Source: Euclidia mi (lineage: Eukaryota > Arthropoda > Insecta > Lepidoptera > Erebidae). From it: a DNA stretch of 64,000 bases. The DNA is taken from the NCBI GenBank assembly GCA_944739405.2, contig OX123182.2, positions 94,914,051 through 94,978,050 of the forward strand, read 5' to 3'. Position 1 is the stretch's first letter, and every line of letters starts with the position of its first letter. Positions 34,200-49,540 of this stretch are shown piece by piece. The notes below the pieces were generated by a model. The model had not been told where the DNA came from. It did not search any database and worked only from the letters and a program-made list of their open reading frames with translations. Made by a program: the position numbers and the translations under genes.

Positions 34200-34430
34200 C
34201 TAGAACATTCCTAGGGGTATAAAAGGCGGTGTAGACGCGCTAAACGCCAGTTTAAGTTGAGAAGTGGTACAGTGAAGAAGAAAAGGAAGAAGTAAAACGA
34301 AGAAGAAGTAGTGAAGTGAAGTATAGTGAAGTGAAGTGCAGTGCAAAAGCCGTTTATGTTGGTGCTGTCCGCACGTTCAAATTTTTGCTGTTTTGTCGTA
34401 AAACCATAAATAAAAAAGTTTTTCTATGAT
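34200..34430 (+). promoter_or_regulatory. Possible solo LTR with TATA box and poly(A) signal
   Basis: gggtataaaaggcggtgtag places a strong TATA box at about 34217-34224, followed about 30 bases on by a plausible start region (ccagtttaagttgagaag). Then comes a purine-rich GAAGAAGT/GTGAAGT tract (34270-34345) and an AATAAA signal near 34408. This order is what an LTR promoter and R/U5 region of an insect retrotransposon looks like. No TG...CA ends or target duplication were found, so it could instead be an isolated promoter-like sequence. Confidence 0.35.
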
Positions 34431-34893
34431 ATTGTTTTCTTTAGGTTATAATAACGTTTCTTCATGATTACTGTGTCTTTAGCCAGCCAATCTATTCATG
34501 AGCCAGGCTGCGGCTTATGATCTAATAGAGCTTCGGTATTCAGTGATTGATGAAGAATTATATAAAAAAACGCATTTTGTCGGTAAATCATAATTGTCAT
34601 TGATTTTCCAATTATTTTGCTGCATCTCTCCCCAGAACATTAAGGTGCCGCAAAACATTGCACTTTCCTTTGCATGGGCGGAACATCAACTTAAAAAGCC
34701 CACAGAGTGCCGTAGTTTTAGAGTTTTGTCCATATTTTGCCAACCCCTGTTCGCATGGTCGTTGTAGTGAGTAAAAATTGGATCTTATGGTAGTCCTGGA
34801 GGCCGCGGAATCTCAAGTTGGAGGACAGACACTTGTTTTGGAGGCATTAAAGACAAATTAAATGTATTTTTTTATTATTGAGGATGAAAAATC

Positions 34894-35242
34894 ACCATCC
34901 TCTTAGCGTTATCCCAGTTTTATCTGGGGTCCGCTTACTAGTCTAACCGGATTAGGCTGAATATTAGCTTTTCCACAGAGCGACTGCCTGTCTGACCTCC
35001 GCAACCCGAAGGGATAGCGATATTCCATGGTTTAGACTAGTGTCACTTTATTTAGAAGGTACTGACATGACAACCGGGACCGACAGCTTAACGTGCTCTC
35101 CGAGGCACGGGACAAGCGATAATTAATAATTCAATACGCACATAACTCCGAAAAGTCATTGGTGCGCGCCGTAGATTCGAACCCGATACCCTCTGCATGG
35201 CAGTCTGTTAGTATCTCCACTCGGCTATCGCTGCCTAATTAA
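34894..35242 (-). mobile_element. tRNA-derived SINE with perfect 20-bp TSD
   Basis: The 20-base string starting attattgaggatg is repeated exactly at 34874-34893 and 35243-35262. The minus strand begins with a tRNA-like head: A-box-like tagccgagtgg (complement of 35217-35227) and B box gggttcgaatct (complement of 35173-35184), spaced as in a tRNA with a long variable arm (Ser/Leu-like). The body then runs to the 3' end at 34894. The exact TSD indicates a recent insertion. This family is distinct from SINE I and II. No LINE partner is visible here. Confidence 0.88.
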
Positions 35243-35889
35243 ATTATTGAGGATGAAAAATCTACAACATAAATTGAAAAAAATTTTTTTGCAAATTACG
35301 TTTGTAATTTTGTTGTTTTTTATTTTACGACTACATGCTACGAGTCCAAAGTTATAGAGATCCAGTTCTCATGTAGAGGTCACGTGAATGTATTACGATA
35401 AGGTTAGAAAGGCAATTGCACCTTACAGTCAGTAGATTTTATTTATCGATTTCACACCTACCCGTTTTTATAATTTGATTATAACCATTACATTTGATGA
35501 CAAAATGTCTTAACGCTCAGCGTCCAACATACTTTAAATTATTTGAACAGTTTCAACAATTGTCCGCTTAGTACACTGTAGTAGGTAGTAGTAGTATGTA
35601 CTTGCATTTGCTGATTTATATAAAGTAGGTACGTTAAGACGCGCTTGTACATTAAGTGCCATAGTACGAAGTGCTTACTATTGGCCAGTTGGCTTTGGAT
35701 ATATGTCTGTATTGTTTTAATATTTTAGGTTGATTGTCTTTATTTTGTTTTTAACCAATTAAATTAGAACTTATTAATTTAACTAAATTCTGTAATTTTC
35801 GGAACGCACACTTTCAGTTTTTTATAGGTGTACGTATATAAGTCGCCAAAGTCATTATAATCTCTCTTGTAATCAAGAGTACCAAAATT

Positions 35890-36160
35890 AATTCCATCAT
35901 TGTCCATAGGTTATCTCGGTTGCCGCTTATTAGTCTAATCAATTTTGTCGCTATATTAGCTTTTCCACAAAGGAACAAACGTCTGATCTCTGTAACTCAA
36001 AACCACAGAAATATTCTCGATCTTTACAACGGCCGGGACCGTTACCGTATTGACAATTAACAATATAATACGCAAATAACGTCGAAAACTTTTTGGTGCG
36101 CGCCGTGGGTTTGAATCCAATACCCTCTGTTGGTATCTTGACTAGGCTGTCGCTGCCTTA
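35890..36160 (-). mobile_element. Older copy of the same tRNA-derived SINE
   Basis: It parallels 34894-35242 motif by motif: ttatctcggttgccgcttat, attagcttttccacaaag, ataatacgcaaataacgtcg, ggtgcgcgccgtgggtttga, then the degenerate head gactaggctgtcgctgcct. It has many substitutions and a shortened middle. No target duplication is obvious. Confidence 0.8.
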
Positions 36161-36891
36161 TTATTTCTATAAATATATCGCGTTTTATGTTTTCGTCAGA
36201 ATACCTACGTATAGAGTTTCTTAATACCAAACATAAACAATACACAATGTATACATCTATTTTACATTTAATGTCGCAGAAAGATAAAGAAAATGTTTGG
36301 CGTCAAAATCTGGAGGCTGCCTAAACAATCAATTTCAATGTTTACTCGATCACTCACCAAAAATGACACAGTTGAGCGATGAGCTAAGTATGGTAGGCAC
36401 ACAAACACTAACACACAAAGAAACGACTCAAGTTCTTGTGCAAATAATTAACTATGAAAATATTATATAAGCTTATAAGCTGCATAAAACACAACATCAG
36501 TATCTGGTATCGGACTAATTTCTTTTGGAATTGTAAAATTTTGCAATATTGGAATACTAATTTCCTTTGAAACTAAAATTTTCCAATATCAAAGGCTTCT
36601 ACTCAACGTTTTAATCACTCATTGGCCGCGTGGACTATTTATTAGTATTTCGATAAAATAACATCGTTGTTTTTGTGTACAAAGTAAGTTAATTCGGACG
36701 AAATGTTTTCTAGAATTTGTAAAAAAAATATTTACAGAACTAAAGCGACGTTTGCCCGTGTGTTGCAGTACAGATGATTCGATAATAAAAATCCACATTT
36801 TTCAGCAGTCGATACCACACGTCCTATGCAACATTGTTTATTTAATCTACTTTCTTGGCTTCGTCGTAGTGAAGTTGACTTACAGCTGGTT

Positions 36892-37009
36892 TGATTTTCG
36901 ATCCATCCATGGATTTTGAGATTCGAGATTCGTGTTTGACATATTTTGTACGGAGCTTATGTCAAAAACGAATCTAAAATGTCAAAAAATTTATAGATCG
37001 AATATTGAA
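36892..37009. mobile_element. Short MITE, copy 1
   Basis: About 118 bases shared with 61336-61457: gagattcgagattcgtgttt in the left half and tatgtcaaaaacgaatctaa in the right half are partly complementary, and the right end gatcgaatattgaat mirrors the left end seen in the better copy. It is a small foldback-type MITE with no coding capacity; the left end is degraded here. Confidence 0.7.
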
Positions 37010-38254
37010 TTCCGTAGTTAAAGGATGAACTGCTGATATTATCTATGTAACCATGTAGTGCCCATATTATACGAATTGTGCCACCGACTTAAAAAAAAAG
37101 TAATGGTTATGTCAATGCAGAGTGTCAATCTATGTGGCCTGCACTACGTATAAGCAAAATTGCTTCTTATTTTAATCATCAATTATACAATTTTGTAGTA
37201 ACACATGTACTTTGCCGATAATCATGCTTCACAAGTAGTTGGTATTTTTAAGACAACATTGATGTTGTTCAGTGCAAGACCACGTTCAGGTATACTATCA
37301 CAATTTTTCTAATTTACCACCTATTTTAGGCACTTATGTCATAGTAACAGTTACATAACCATTTCGAAACCAGGACATTTTATATTTTTTTCTTTAAATC
37401 CAATTACGTATTGATTCCAAGGGGAATGAAAATATTTAGAGACAAGATATATATATTTCTTTTTATCTATTACGTTACTTAGATTATTTTCCCTAGACGG
37501 ATATAAGACAGAGAGGAGATCATATGCTTGTTTTTATATGATTTAGTATGAATGATAAATAATTGGAAATGATTATTTTGCCTTTATAAGATAACAGAGC
37601 TTCTAAAGAGAGCCTCTGAGGATGTGAGGGCTTTTATCATTCTTTCTTTTGAATATGAATGGTACAAACTTTTATTTACATTATTATGACATTTAGAGTA
37701 ATAAATTAAATCTAAATATAATATATTGAAATAAACATAAATAATAATTTATTTTGATAACCATAATAATATAAGTTCCATTTAAGAATCGAACCTATGA
37801 CACACAACGCAGAAGCTGTAGAGACGGATCGCATTGGCCACTACGTTTTAAAATAAAAACTAGGTTTTTGCTAAAATACTGTTTGCTAACAAAGATTTTT
37901 TCATGTTACCGGGAATTCCGGGGTAATTGTTAAATAATTCTAAAACAGTGAAGACTGGGAACATGCAGAAAAGAAAAACTATTTGCAGATAACGAAAATT
38001 CTAGTCTCATGCACAAATTGCACCCGCAGCACTGTCACGACATTTAATTCATGGTGACCTTCTGAAAAACGGTTAGATATGTCTACTACGTCGTTATATG
38101 TTTCCATTACCTAAATAAATAAATTTAATTTATGACAAAAGTAAAAATTTTCCATACCTGCTTCTTCTCAGTAGGTCATTCTTGACATCAGCGTCATTTC
38201 GTCACTCATTTCAGGTTGTTGAGAATCAGATACCTCTTCACAAACAAACCGCCT
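37010..38254. other. AT-rich stretch, one tRNA-like fragment
   Basis: No gene is seen. At about 37785-37850 the minus strand contains cataggttcgattctta, a B-box match after gtagtggccaatgcg, probably the head of an old tRNA-derived SINE. The rest is featureless. Confidence 0.5.
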
Positions 38255-38359
38255 CATACAAAATAAATTAGCGGGTCTTAATCGTGTACAATTAACTTAT
38301 TTAAGGTATAAATACCTATTTTTTGTATGCGATTAAGACCCGTTAATTTATTTTGTATG
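38255..38359. repeat. Hairpin with 30-bp arms
   Basis: The arms at 38255-38284 and 38330-38359 are inverse repeats with one mismatch (core gcgggtcttaatcg / cgattaagacccgt) around a 45-base loop. The two opposite-strand frames here are by-products of the palindrome. It may be a small MITE or the stem of a hairpin transcript. Confidence 0.85.
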
Positions 38360-39169
38360 ATGTATACAAATCGCGAAAGTTTAAAATCGATAATTTTTCG
38401 CCTTCTGCACATATTGGCTGACATACTTGTGCATACCAACGATCTTATGAAAGAAAATGGCCCATTAAGACCATCTGGGCTAATTATGACCAATGAAAAC
38501 AACATTTTATTGTATTGAATATATCTAGTATATTAATTATATTTATGGTATAAAACGAGCGTAGTAAATATATTTAAAGTTTTCAAATATGAAAGCAATT
38601 TCAGGAATCATCCGTGCTACCTACATATGGTGTTTCGTTATAATAAATAAATACTTTTTATATTGGTAATCTAGTAGGCAGACCAAGAGATTGCCAGGCA
38701 GAGAGCCTGAGGCTCAAACCTACAGCTAGCATCACTGACTTTACGCTTGCTAAACGGTGAAAGAAAAACATCGTAAAAAAGGAACCTACATCTCTCGGCA
38801 GACATGACAAGAAAAGGCGCGTGCTTAGAGTGTGACAATTTATAACAGGGTAATAATAAGATAACTATAATACTTACTTATCTTGTAAATTTGTTACGGC
38901 CTAATAACGGAATCTCTCTTTGACCTTTGCAAATACTTCCATATTATATTATATTAAACCCCGATAACTAATCATTCGACTATTTATAACATCAATACTA
39001 TATAATGTATTGTATTAATATTGTTGTTGTTAATAAGTAACCAAAATTATCCATAATTTGGGTTCAAGTCAAACACATTATTCAGTGATAATAAAGTAAA
39101 ATTGAATGTACATGATAATAATCAATACATTCAATATTACAATCAACAATCAACTCAGAGGGTTATGAC

Positions 39170-40857
39170 GAAATATGTACGAAAATATTGAAATATTGTG
39201 CACAAGAAATTACTCCAATACTCACACATCTGGTCAATCATTCGTTTAATGTTGGTCGCTTTCCGGAACCTCTTAAATTATCCGTAATTAACCACTTTTT
39301 AAGAATGGAGAAAAAACATGTTTGGATAATTATAGACCTATTACATTGATCCTAATCATGTCAAAAATATTTGAATCAGCAATGCATAGAAGGTTGACTG
39401 GTTTCATTCATAGGCATAATTGAAAAGTCAACAATACGGTTTCCAAAGAGGAAAGTCTACGACGCTAGCGTGCTATGATTTAGTAAAAGAATTAGTTGAG
39501 AATATTGACAGCAATAAGACGGTAATAGTCGTGTTTTTTGACATGACAAGGGCATTCGACCTGGTGTCCCATGACCTACTATTGCAAAAACTTGATCGAT
39601 ATGGTATTAGAGGCCCAGCTCTAAGTTGGCTTGAAACATATTTAATAGGCAGAAAGCAATCAGTAATAATACAACACATAAACGATAAAAAAGAACAACA
39701 AATATACAAATCTCGCTTTCTCACTAATAAATTTGCTGTTCCCCAGGGCGGTGTTCTCGGGCCTCTATTATTCTTACTTTATATAAATGACCTACCTGAC
39801 ATCACTTGCAACTCATGTATATTATTCGCTGACGATTTTCCTTTAATTATGACATGTGATAAAATGCTGACATTAATCAATTTTCATCTGACATTAGTAA
39901 TACAATTAATAATATAATAATATGGCTGGAAAATAATAATTTGCAAGTTAATTTAAATAAAACAAAATTCATTCAATTTAGCACGTACGGGAAACCACAT
40001 AAAAACATAGAAATAAACTATAAGGATCATGAAATGAATGAGGTCAAAAGCACAGCTTTACTAGAATTTAATTTGGATAAAAATCTAAATTGGAAGCTGC
40101 ACGTAGAAAATGTATGTAGTAAAATAAACAGATTCGTGTATGTCCTTTACAAACTTCGTAAAACTTCCACTGAACATACTGTGCTAGCGGCATATCTCGG
40201 CTACGTATCCTCGGTACTAAACTACGGTCATATTGTGGGACAACTCTACTGAGGTACAACGTGCTTTTTTGGCACAAAAGAAATGTCTTCGCGCCATTCA
40301 TGCTATACAACCATGGGAGTCCTGCAAGCCGCTTTTCAAAAGGTCTCGCATACTCACTCTACCCTGTATGTATATACTAGAGTCAGCTAAATTTGTTATG
40401 CAATACCCTAACTTCTTTAAAAAGCAAGAGACTTATACCCTCGACACACCAGGCATCCAGACAGAATTGTAATGCAAAAAGTACCTAGAACGGCTATATA
40501 TTTAAAAAGTAGTATTGTATTGTGTGGACGCATTTTTAATGCGTTACCTAGCAGTTTTAAACAAATGCCTACTCACAAATTTTATAAGAAATTTCAAGAC
40601 TGGCTCATTGAGAGGTCCTTTTACTCAATAAAAGAATACTTTGAAGCCGTAGAGGGCGAGTGTAAATTGTTATAATAGTTTAAGAAAGAATTTACAATTT
40701 AATAGTTATTTATACCTAATGTTAATATATTTCGGATTTTAATTAAGATTTGCATGTCACATTTTGACAAAATGTATATGGCTCCAATTATATATTTCAA
40801 CTGATGTACTTACATTTTATGCAAATAAAAATTATTATTATTATTAATGTATTATTT
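39170..40857 (+). mobile_element. CR1/Jockey-type non-LTR element, decayed
   Basis: A plus-strand RT region followed by a C-terminal region and a 3' UTR ending in aaataaaaattattattatt, an (ATT)n tail. The 5' part is missing upstream of about 39170. Several frame changes separate its open reading frames, so it is inactive. It is a different lineage from the elements at 13373-15165 and 19157-20977. Confidence 0.8.
39301..40675 (+). pseudogene. Non-LTR reverse transcriptase, four frame pieces
   Basis: KNGEKTCLDNYRPITLI (from 39301) runs to a TGA at 39421. The frame then shifts to YGFQRGKSTTLACYDLV, VVFFDMTRAFDLVSHDLL (motif A), FAVPQGGVLGPLLFLLYIND and ILFADDFPL (catalytic FADD) up to 39917. 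A third piece (from about 39935) has NNNLQVNLNKTKFIQFST and continues to 40252. A fourth (40240-40472) reads VQRAFLAQKKCLRAI. The last, 40472-40675, ends in a C-terminal region with FNALPSSFKQMPTHKFYKKF. Catalytic residues survive but the frame is broken at least four times. The N-terminal endonuclease is missing. Confidence 0.85.
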
Positions 40858-44225
<3,368 letters not shown>

Positions 44226-45355
44226 CTATATATATTTCGACGTGTTTTATGAAAAGTTCAAATTAGGAATAATCTAAAATAGTGAATAAGGTTCTCCTGT
44301 AACAAAAACTTAATTAATGAATTTATTGGATGTTAAATTAAAAAGAAAATATTATGAATCCCTAAATAAACGCCAAACAAGAAAGAGAATGTTCTACTAT
44401 TTATCAAAATCAATCACTCGCTTTGACGTCGCAGTAATATACAGACAGACATTTTTGCATTCATATTAGTCAAGAGCCATTGTGCACGAACTACATATGT
44501 ACGAGTGCGCACTGGTCAGTTTTTGTTACGCAAATTAATTTATTACACAACATACCACTATACCTGTGAAACATCAAAAGCAAATGCATCTCCTTTATTT
44601 GGGTACATTAGCTGTGTCAGATTAGAACGTAATTCGTATTGCCTTGACGGTAAAATATTTGCAACCGTCAGAAAAAGTATAATATTTATTTTTACTTACT
44701 TACTCTTATTCCAATGCGTCATTGACCCAAAATGTGCCTTGGCCTTCAATGCGAAAGAACGCCACTTGATTTGACCTTTGGCCATTTCTCGCCAATTACC
44801 AGCTTGACGCTCCCTCATATATATTTAATATTTATTTTTAAAGATGTTTTCTTTATGGTGGAAAGTCAAATAATGGGCTCAATCGCGGCGGCGAATGCTG
44901 CTGTTATGGTACACAGAAGCGACGTGTGAGACGCTCAAACAGGCGTTTAGGACCTATCCACTAAAATCACCGCGATAAACGTCGACTTCCCCTCGTGACA
45001 GGACCACGCGAGTTGAAGTTAACATATTGTACATATCTGCAACGCCGCCGCTATGACGGTTTCACCAAGTAAGTAGCATTCAACTTTAAAAAAAGAAAAA
45101 TAGCCATTAGCACTAAAAATAGCAAAGTATTTGGCAGTTCTCTACGCTAGATTTACAAAACAATTGTCTTCTAAAAGCTCTTAGACTCTCTTTCTATAAT
45201 GCGGAAACGAACGCTGCCAAAATGTTTCTCTCCAGTTTGTTGTTCAAGTTAAACAAGTGCTAATTGTAATACTGCTTGCCCAATTTAGGCAACAAACTTG
45301 GCACCTCTCAGCCGTACAACCTTGGTACATTCATTTATATGAAGCAATGCAGTAC
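44226..45355. other. No feature recognised
   Basis: The open frames at 44505-44774 and 44732-44929 have no family resemblance and AT-rich codon use. There are no clear repeats or RNA genes. Confidence 0.5.
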
Positions 45356-45359
45356 TAAT

Positions 45360-45545
45360 GCGATTTTTATAAGAGTTGTTGAGTGGCGACCACGCACTTG
45401 ATGATGTATGGGTAGGTGTCCTGTAAGGCGGACCAATAGTCTTGTGGCGCCCGCGGGTAACGTTAAAATGTGGGTGGCTCAGGATCTGTATGGAAAGCCT
45501 TCGAGGAAGTCTATGTCCAGCAGTGGACTTCCATAAGCTGATATG
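45360..45545 (+). mobile_element. RTE-like LINE C-terminal/3' fragment
   Basis: The plus strand reads GRCPVRRTNSLVAPAGNV then MWVAQDLYGKPSRKS, a damaged form of the GRPPxRWTDD...AGxxWMxxAQDR motif series that closes many lepidopteran RTE-like proteins. It is followed by atgtccagcagtggacttcc and a short tga-rich end. At least one frameshift. It is a remnant only. Confidence 0.55.
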
Positions 45546-45707
45546 ATACAAAGTTGGTTAAAAGTAACTTATGCGGATTATACTTTCATCTTATAAAAAG
45601 TTTTATATCTGTTTCATTGATTTCACGAAAATGAAAAGGGCAATGCTAGCTTTTCTACTTAATCATAAAACACCCAACCTCAGTAGCTTGGGTCTTTCAT
45701 GTTTTAT

Positions 45708-45735
45708 AATAGGATATGACAGTTCATATCCTATT
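45708..45735. repeat. Hairpin with 12-bp arms
   Basis: aataggatatga (45708-45719) and tcatatcctatt (45724-45735) pair perfectly around the loop cagt. Confidence 0.85.
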
Positions 45736-45755
45736 AATTAAGACAAAATGTATGA

Positions 45756-45990
45756 GGGGTGCATAGGGTTCCCACAAAAGAACTTAGGGTCCCAAGCCAA
45801 CCTCACCTGCAAGTGGTGCACCTGCCGATCAACGGACGAGGCTCTGGCAAACAAAATATCCCGATAAGCGGCAATTGGCTCGCCACCTATTACGTGGGAT
45901 CAAAACACTGGCGAAAGGTGGGCGTTTAATATGCCTCTGCCTACCCCTTCGGGGAAACAGGCGTGAGTCTATGTATGTATGTATGTATGT
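45756..45990 (+). mobile_element. SINE family II, full length
   Basis: A 235-bp element flanked by the 11-bp duplication AAAATGTATGA (45745-45755 and 45991-46001). It starts ggggtgcatagggttcccac and ends with the RTE-type tail (tctgcctaccccttcgggg ... caggcgtgag) plus (ATGT)n. The head differs from family I and shows no clear tRNA B box; a second copy is inverted at 54321-54550. It shares only the 3' half with family I. Confidence 0.88.
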
Positions 45991-46352
45991 AAAATGTATG
46001 ATCAATGTATGAAATCTTTATTTCATTTGTATTTACATCAATTCCCTGTATTCATTTGTATGTTTTCAAACGTTTGGATATCAAACCGTTTTACTGAGTG
46101 TATTTGCATTTCAACACGAATCAAATGTTCGAACAAATGGAACCGATTTGTCTATTCGAACCAATCGAACAGATTTAACTCAACACGCACATGAAAACTA
46201 TCGACATGAAAACTCAGACACAGTAACCTTGGGACCAATTTAGTTTTTCGTTGTGTGTAATATATCACTGCCTTCTTGTTCCCGTGGATTATTGTTTTTC
46301 TCGTTTCAGATAATCTGATGTTGTTCTGATTTGTTGAATGATTTTCTTCACT

Positions 46353-46768
46353 TACACTCACACTCACTTAGCCGTGTGGTTGACGGCATAGAATACAAGT
46401 GTCACCACCCTCTATCTTCCACTGGGTGTCGTAAGAGGCGACTAAGGGATAACACGATGCAAATACCATCTTTGCGTAGAGACGGAAAACTCGACATCAA
46501 ACCCTATAAGACTGCTGCTGTCGTTGGTCACGCGGCATAAATGTGTGCGTGGATCGGGAGGTCCCGGGTTCGATGCCTGGGTCGGGCACTGTTATTGGGT
46601 TTTTCTGTCACGAAATTCTCAGTAGCAGCACGGAGTCTGGAAATGTGCCCGGTACGGCAATAGGCTCGCCCCTTATTACATGAGACTTAAGTATATCTGG
46701 CGAAAAGTGGGTGTAGAAATACACCTCTGCCTACCTCTTCGGGGTTATAGGCGTGAGACTATGTATGT
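46353..46768 (+). mobile_element. SINE family I, full length
   Basis: A 416-bp copy flanked by the 12-bp duplication ATTTTCTTCACT (46341-46352 and 46769-46780). It carries the same head, tRNA-like segment (B box ggttcgatgcc, 46567-46577, one substitution) and RTE-like tail as 30462-30869. A short tacactcacactcactta stretch precedes the usual start. Confidence 0.9.
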
Positions 46769-46794
46769 ATTTTCTTCACTAGTGCAGCTGCTCT

Positions 46795-47290
46795 GCCGGT
46801 TTATTTATTTATACTTTATTGTACACTTATACATGCATTTCAAGAAATTTCATATACAAGAAAGTACAATGGGTGGCCTTATCGCTGAAAGCGATTTCTA
46901 CCAGACAACATTCGGATGGATTTTATTGGTATGAAAGACATGGTAGTTGCAAGTGTACCAGTGTGTGTTACATACAAATAAATACTTATAATTAATACAC
47001 AATACAGACATAAGTACGTAGGTATACAATATTAAATACATAACAAAGATAACGTTGAACATGAAAAATTATAAGTAATGATAGATAGTAATCCTTTACT
47101 AATGCTTTAAATCTATTGAGCCTGTCTTATGTGCAACGGTAATGCATTCCAAATAACAGAAAAAGATTTGTCATAAAATACTTTAATAAGTTGTGTGTGT
47201 AATCGACTATGTCGCGAATTTTCATGTGAAAAATCTTCTGCATTTGTTAAGAAATCAGCTCATATTTTTTTACTGTTATAAAAGTGGACT
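46795..47290 (-). mobile_element. CR1/Jockey-type LINE 3' end
   Basis: In reverse complement the C-terminal codons end ...RLNRFKALVK and the UTR contains ttgtctggtagaaatcgctt and ggccaccc, parallel to the 3' end of 13373-15165 (NTINTFKDLVK; ggcgataaggcc). The 3' terminus lies near 46800 in tttatttatactttattgta, just right of SINE I. The copy is truncated and frameshifted. Confidence 0.7.
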
Positions 47291-48817
47291 ATAATTGTAC
47301 CCTTACCGAAAGGTAACCTTTGATGTTTTTTAATTAATTTGTACTCCAAGTGTAGTACATTTTTTTTTAATAAATCCGTTTCAACTTTCAGAAAATCATC
47401 CAAAAATATAAAGTTGTGTATCTTTATTTTAAACATTTATTGCTAATTAACAAGCTTACCTTATAGGAATTAAGCTTACCTTAAGGCGAGGTTGCAGTAC
47501 TTTTTAAGATTTTTGAACGTCTGAAAGTCCCATGAACTATGATATTTTTAATGAATAAAAATTAAATTATAAAAGTTGAACATATCTTCTAGTAAATCGT
47601 AAAGATAGAAACACGATTTGGAATGATTGGTTCGATAAAAAAAAATGTCAAACATGGCACTAAATCACAATTTTAAACGTGTACTGCTTAGAGATTTCAT
47701 AATGAATTTATATGAAAGTATTATCAATAGAAACAGCTCTTTATTTTAAAATAAATGGTAAAAACAGATTTCGTAATTTCGTTATCATTTTTCTCCAAGA
47801 AAAAAAATAGTCAAAATGTTGGCATTATATCGCTCGCCGGCCGTTCATCAGTGCCTGTCTAGGCGTGATTGAGGGCGGACGTACGTCGTTGCTCCGCAAA
47901 ATCCCCCTCCACCCCCGCATGTACGTTTTCGCAAAAGTACAAAGTAATTCGTATTCCAAACTCAATCGTTCAAACCATAGACATACAAGTAAGAAACCGT
48001 AGACAGGTTACTGACAAGGTAACATGACGGAGCTTACGAGTGGCACGCATCGCGAAAAGCGTACGCACACTAATATAAATATGTCAAAACGACACACTAA
48101 GAATTAGATAAGAAGTGTAAGTGAGATAGCACATCTAATCGCAAGCGCGAAATAGAGATAAACATATACTCTCTGGACCGAAGCGCATTGTGACATCATG
48201 CTGAGCGTTTCACAAACAATAATTTGACTCAGATGCGACATGATCACTTTGTCTGTCTTGAGTAAATTCAATTCGCCTCAAAGTAAATTTGATTAATTCA
48301 TTTAAGGTAGGGAAATAAAAAGTCGATGTGATTTATTTATAACATTTATTAAAAAAGTACATTTCATTCAATGGAAACCTAAAACAGTACGTTAATATAA
48401 AAACTGTGCGCTGCGGACCCACCGTAGCCCTGGCAATACCCCTTGGGGTATGGTGGGTCTTTTAAAGCTTAACCGTACTCCTGGCTGAAATGCTCGTAGT
48501 GTTATACCAACGTGCTACGTGGACATTAAACTGAACAGTGTTATCTCTCGTATGATAATGACTTACTACTTACGTTTTTGTATTTTTAGACAAGCGAAGA
48601 CAAGCGCTAGTACGATGATATAGTGCAACAAGGAGATAAATTAGAGAATAAAACGTTTTGGTATTACTGCTAATGGTTATAATGCTTTGTATATTATAGG
48701 TATAATCTGTGGTACTGTTGAAGACCCATCATCATCATCCTTGCGCTGTCGAATCATTCCCACTAGTTCTATTGAACAGTTCTACGAGTATGATAGAACT
48801 AGTGAGACTTTTACCCA

Positions 48818-49540
48818 CTAGTTCTATTAGCACAACTTGATGAGAAGAATAGAACTAATGGGAAACAGTTATAGGAAATTTACCACTAGTTCTATGTATG
48901 TTTTACAACGGTAGTGTCACAACATCGCGCTCACAAATCCGAATAAATATGTATTTATAAAAATGTGTTAAACGAATGAAGGTCTACAAAACAATTGAAC
49001 GTCTACAAAACAAATGAACGTCTACAAAACAAATGAACGTCTACAAAACAAATGACTACCAGAAAGTGATCAGCTATCGATAGTGATTGCAAAAAACAGG
49101 TGCATGCGATTTTCGACCTTATTGACAATTCATGACAAACTTTTTTTTTTTGTTTTTTCTCGCTTTCTGGCAATATTAGGGTAATAAAATTATAAATTCT
49201 GACTAATGTCAACTAGGCTGAAAATCACATGCACCTGTTTTCTACAATCACTATCGATAGCTGATCACTTTCTGTAAGTCATTTGTTTTGTAGACGTTCA
49301 TTTGTTTTGTAGGCGTTCATTTGTTTTGTAGACGTTCATTTGTTTTACACATTAAACAAATGAACGTCTACAAAACATATTTATTCGGATATATGAGCGC
49401 GATGTCGTGACACTACAGATCATTCCCAGTAGTTCTATTGAATACCCTTGTAAAAACATACATATAAATAGACTGGGACATTTCCTATTACTTATTTCAT
49501 TAGTTCTGTTCTCCTCATCAAGTTGTGCTAATAGAATTAG
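48818..49540. repeat. 723-bp imperfect palindrome (foldback)
   Basis: The left arm (48818 to about 49130) and right arm (about 49200-49540) are inverse repeats over some 310-340 bases. Matching anchors include ctattagcacaacttgatga, gtgtcac-acatcgcgctca, tccgaataaatatg, gtgatcagctatcgatagtg and acaggtgcatg-gatttt. Each arm includes a row of 19-bp units gaacgtctacaaaacaaat (48976-49051 on the left, its complement at about 49280-49375 on the right). The single-stranded form would be one long hairpin with a roughly 70-base loop rich in T. Confidence 0.9.
48976..49051 (+). repeat. 19-bp tandem repeat, four units
   Basis: Four consecutive copies of ga-cgtctacaaaacaaat; the first is diverged (gaaggtctacaaaacaatt). 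The inverted right arm holds about the same number (49278-49372), the last of which turns around as attaaacaaatgaacgtcta. Confidence 0.9.

Noticed and set aside
48976..49375. CRISPR-like array of short repeats.
   Set aside because: The 19-bp units are directly adjacent without spacers, and the genome is eukaryotic.
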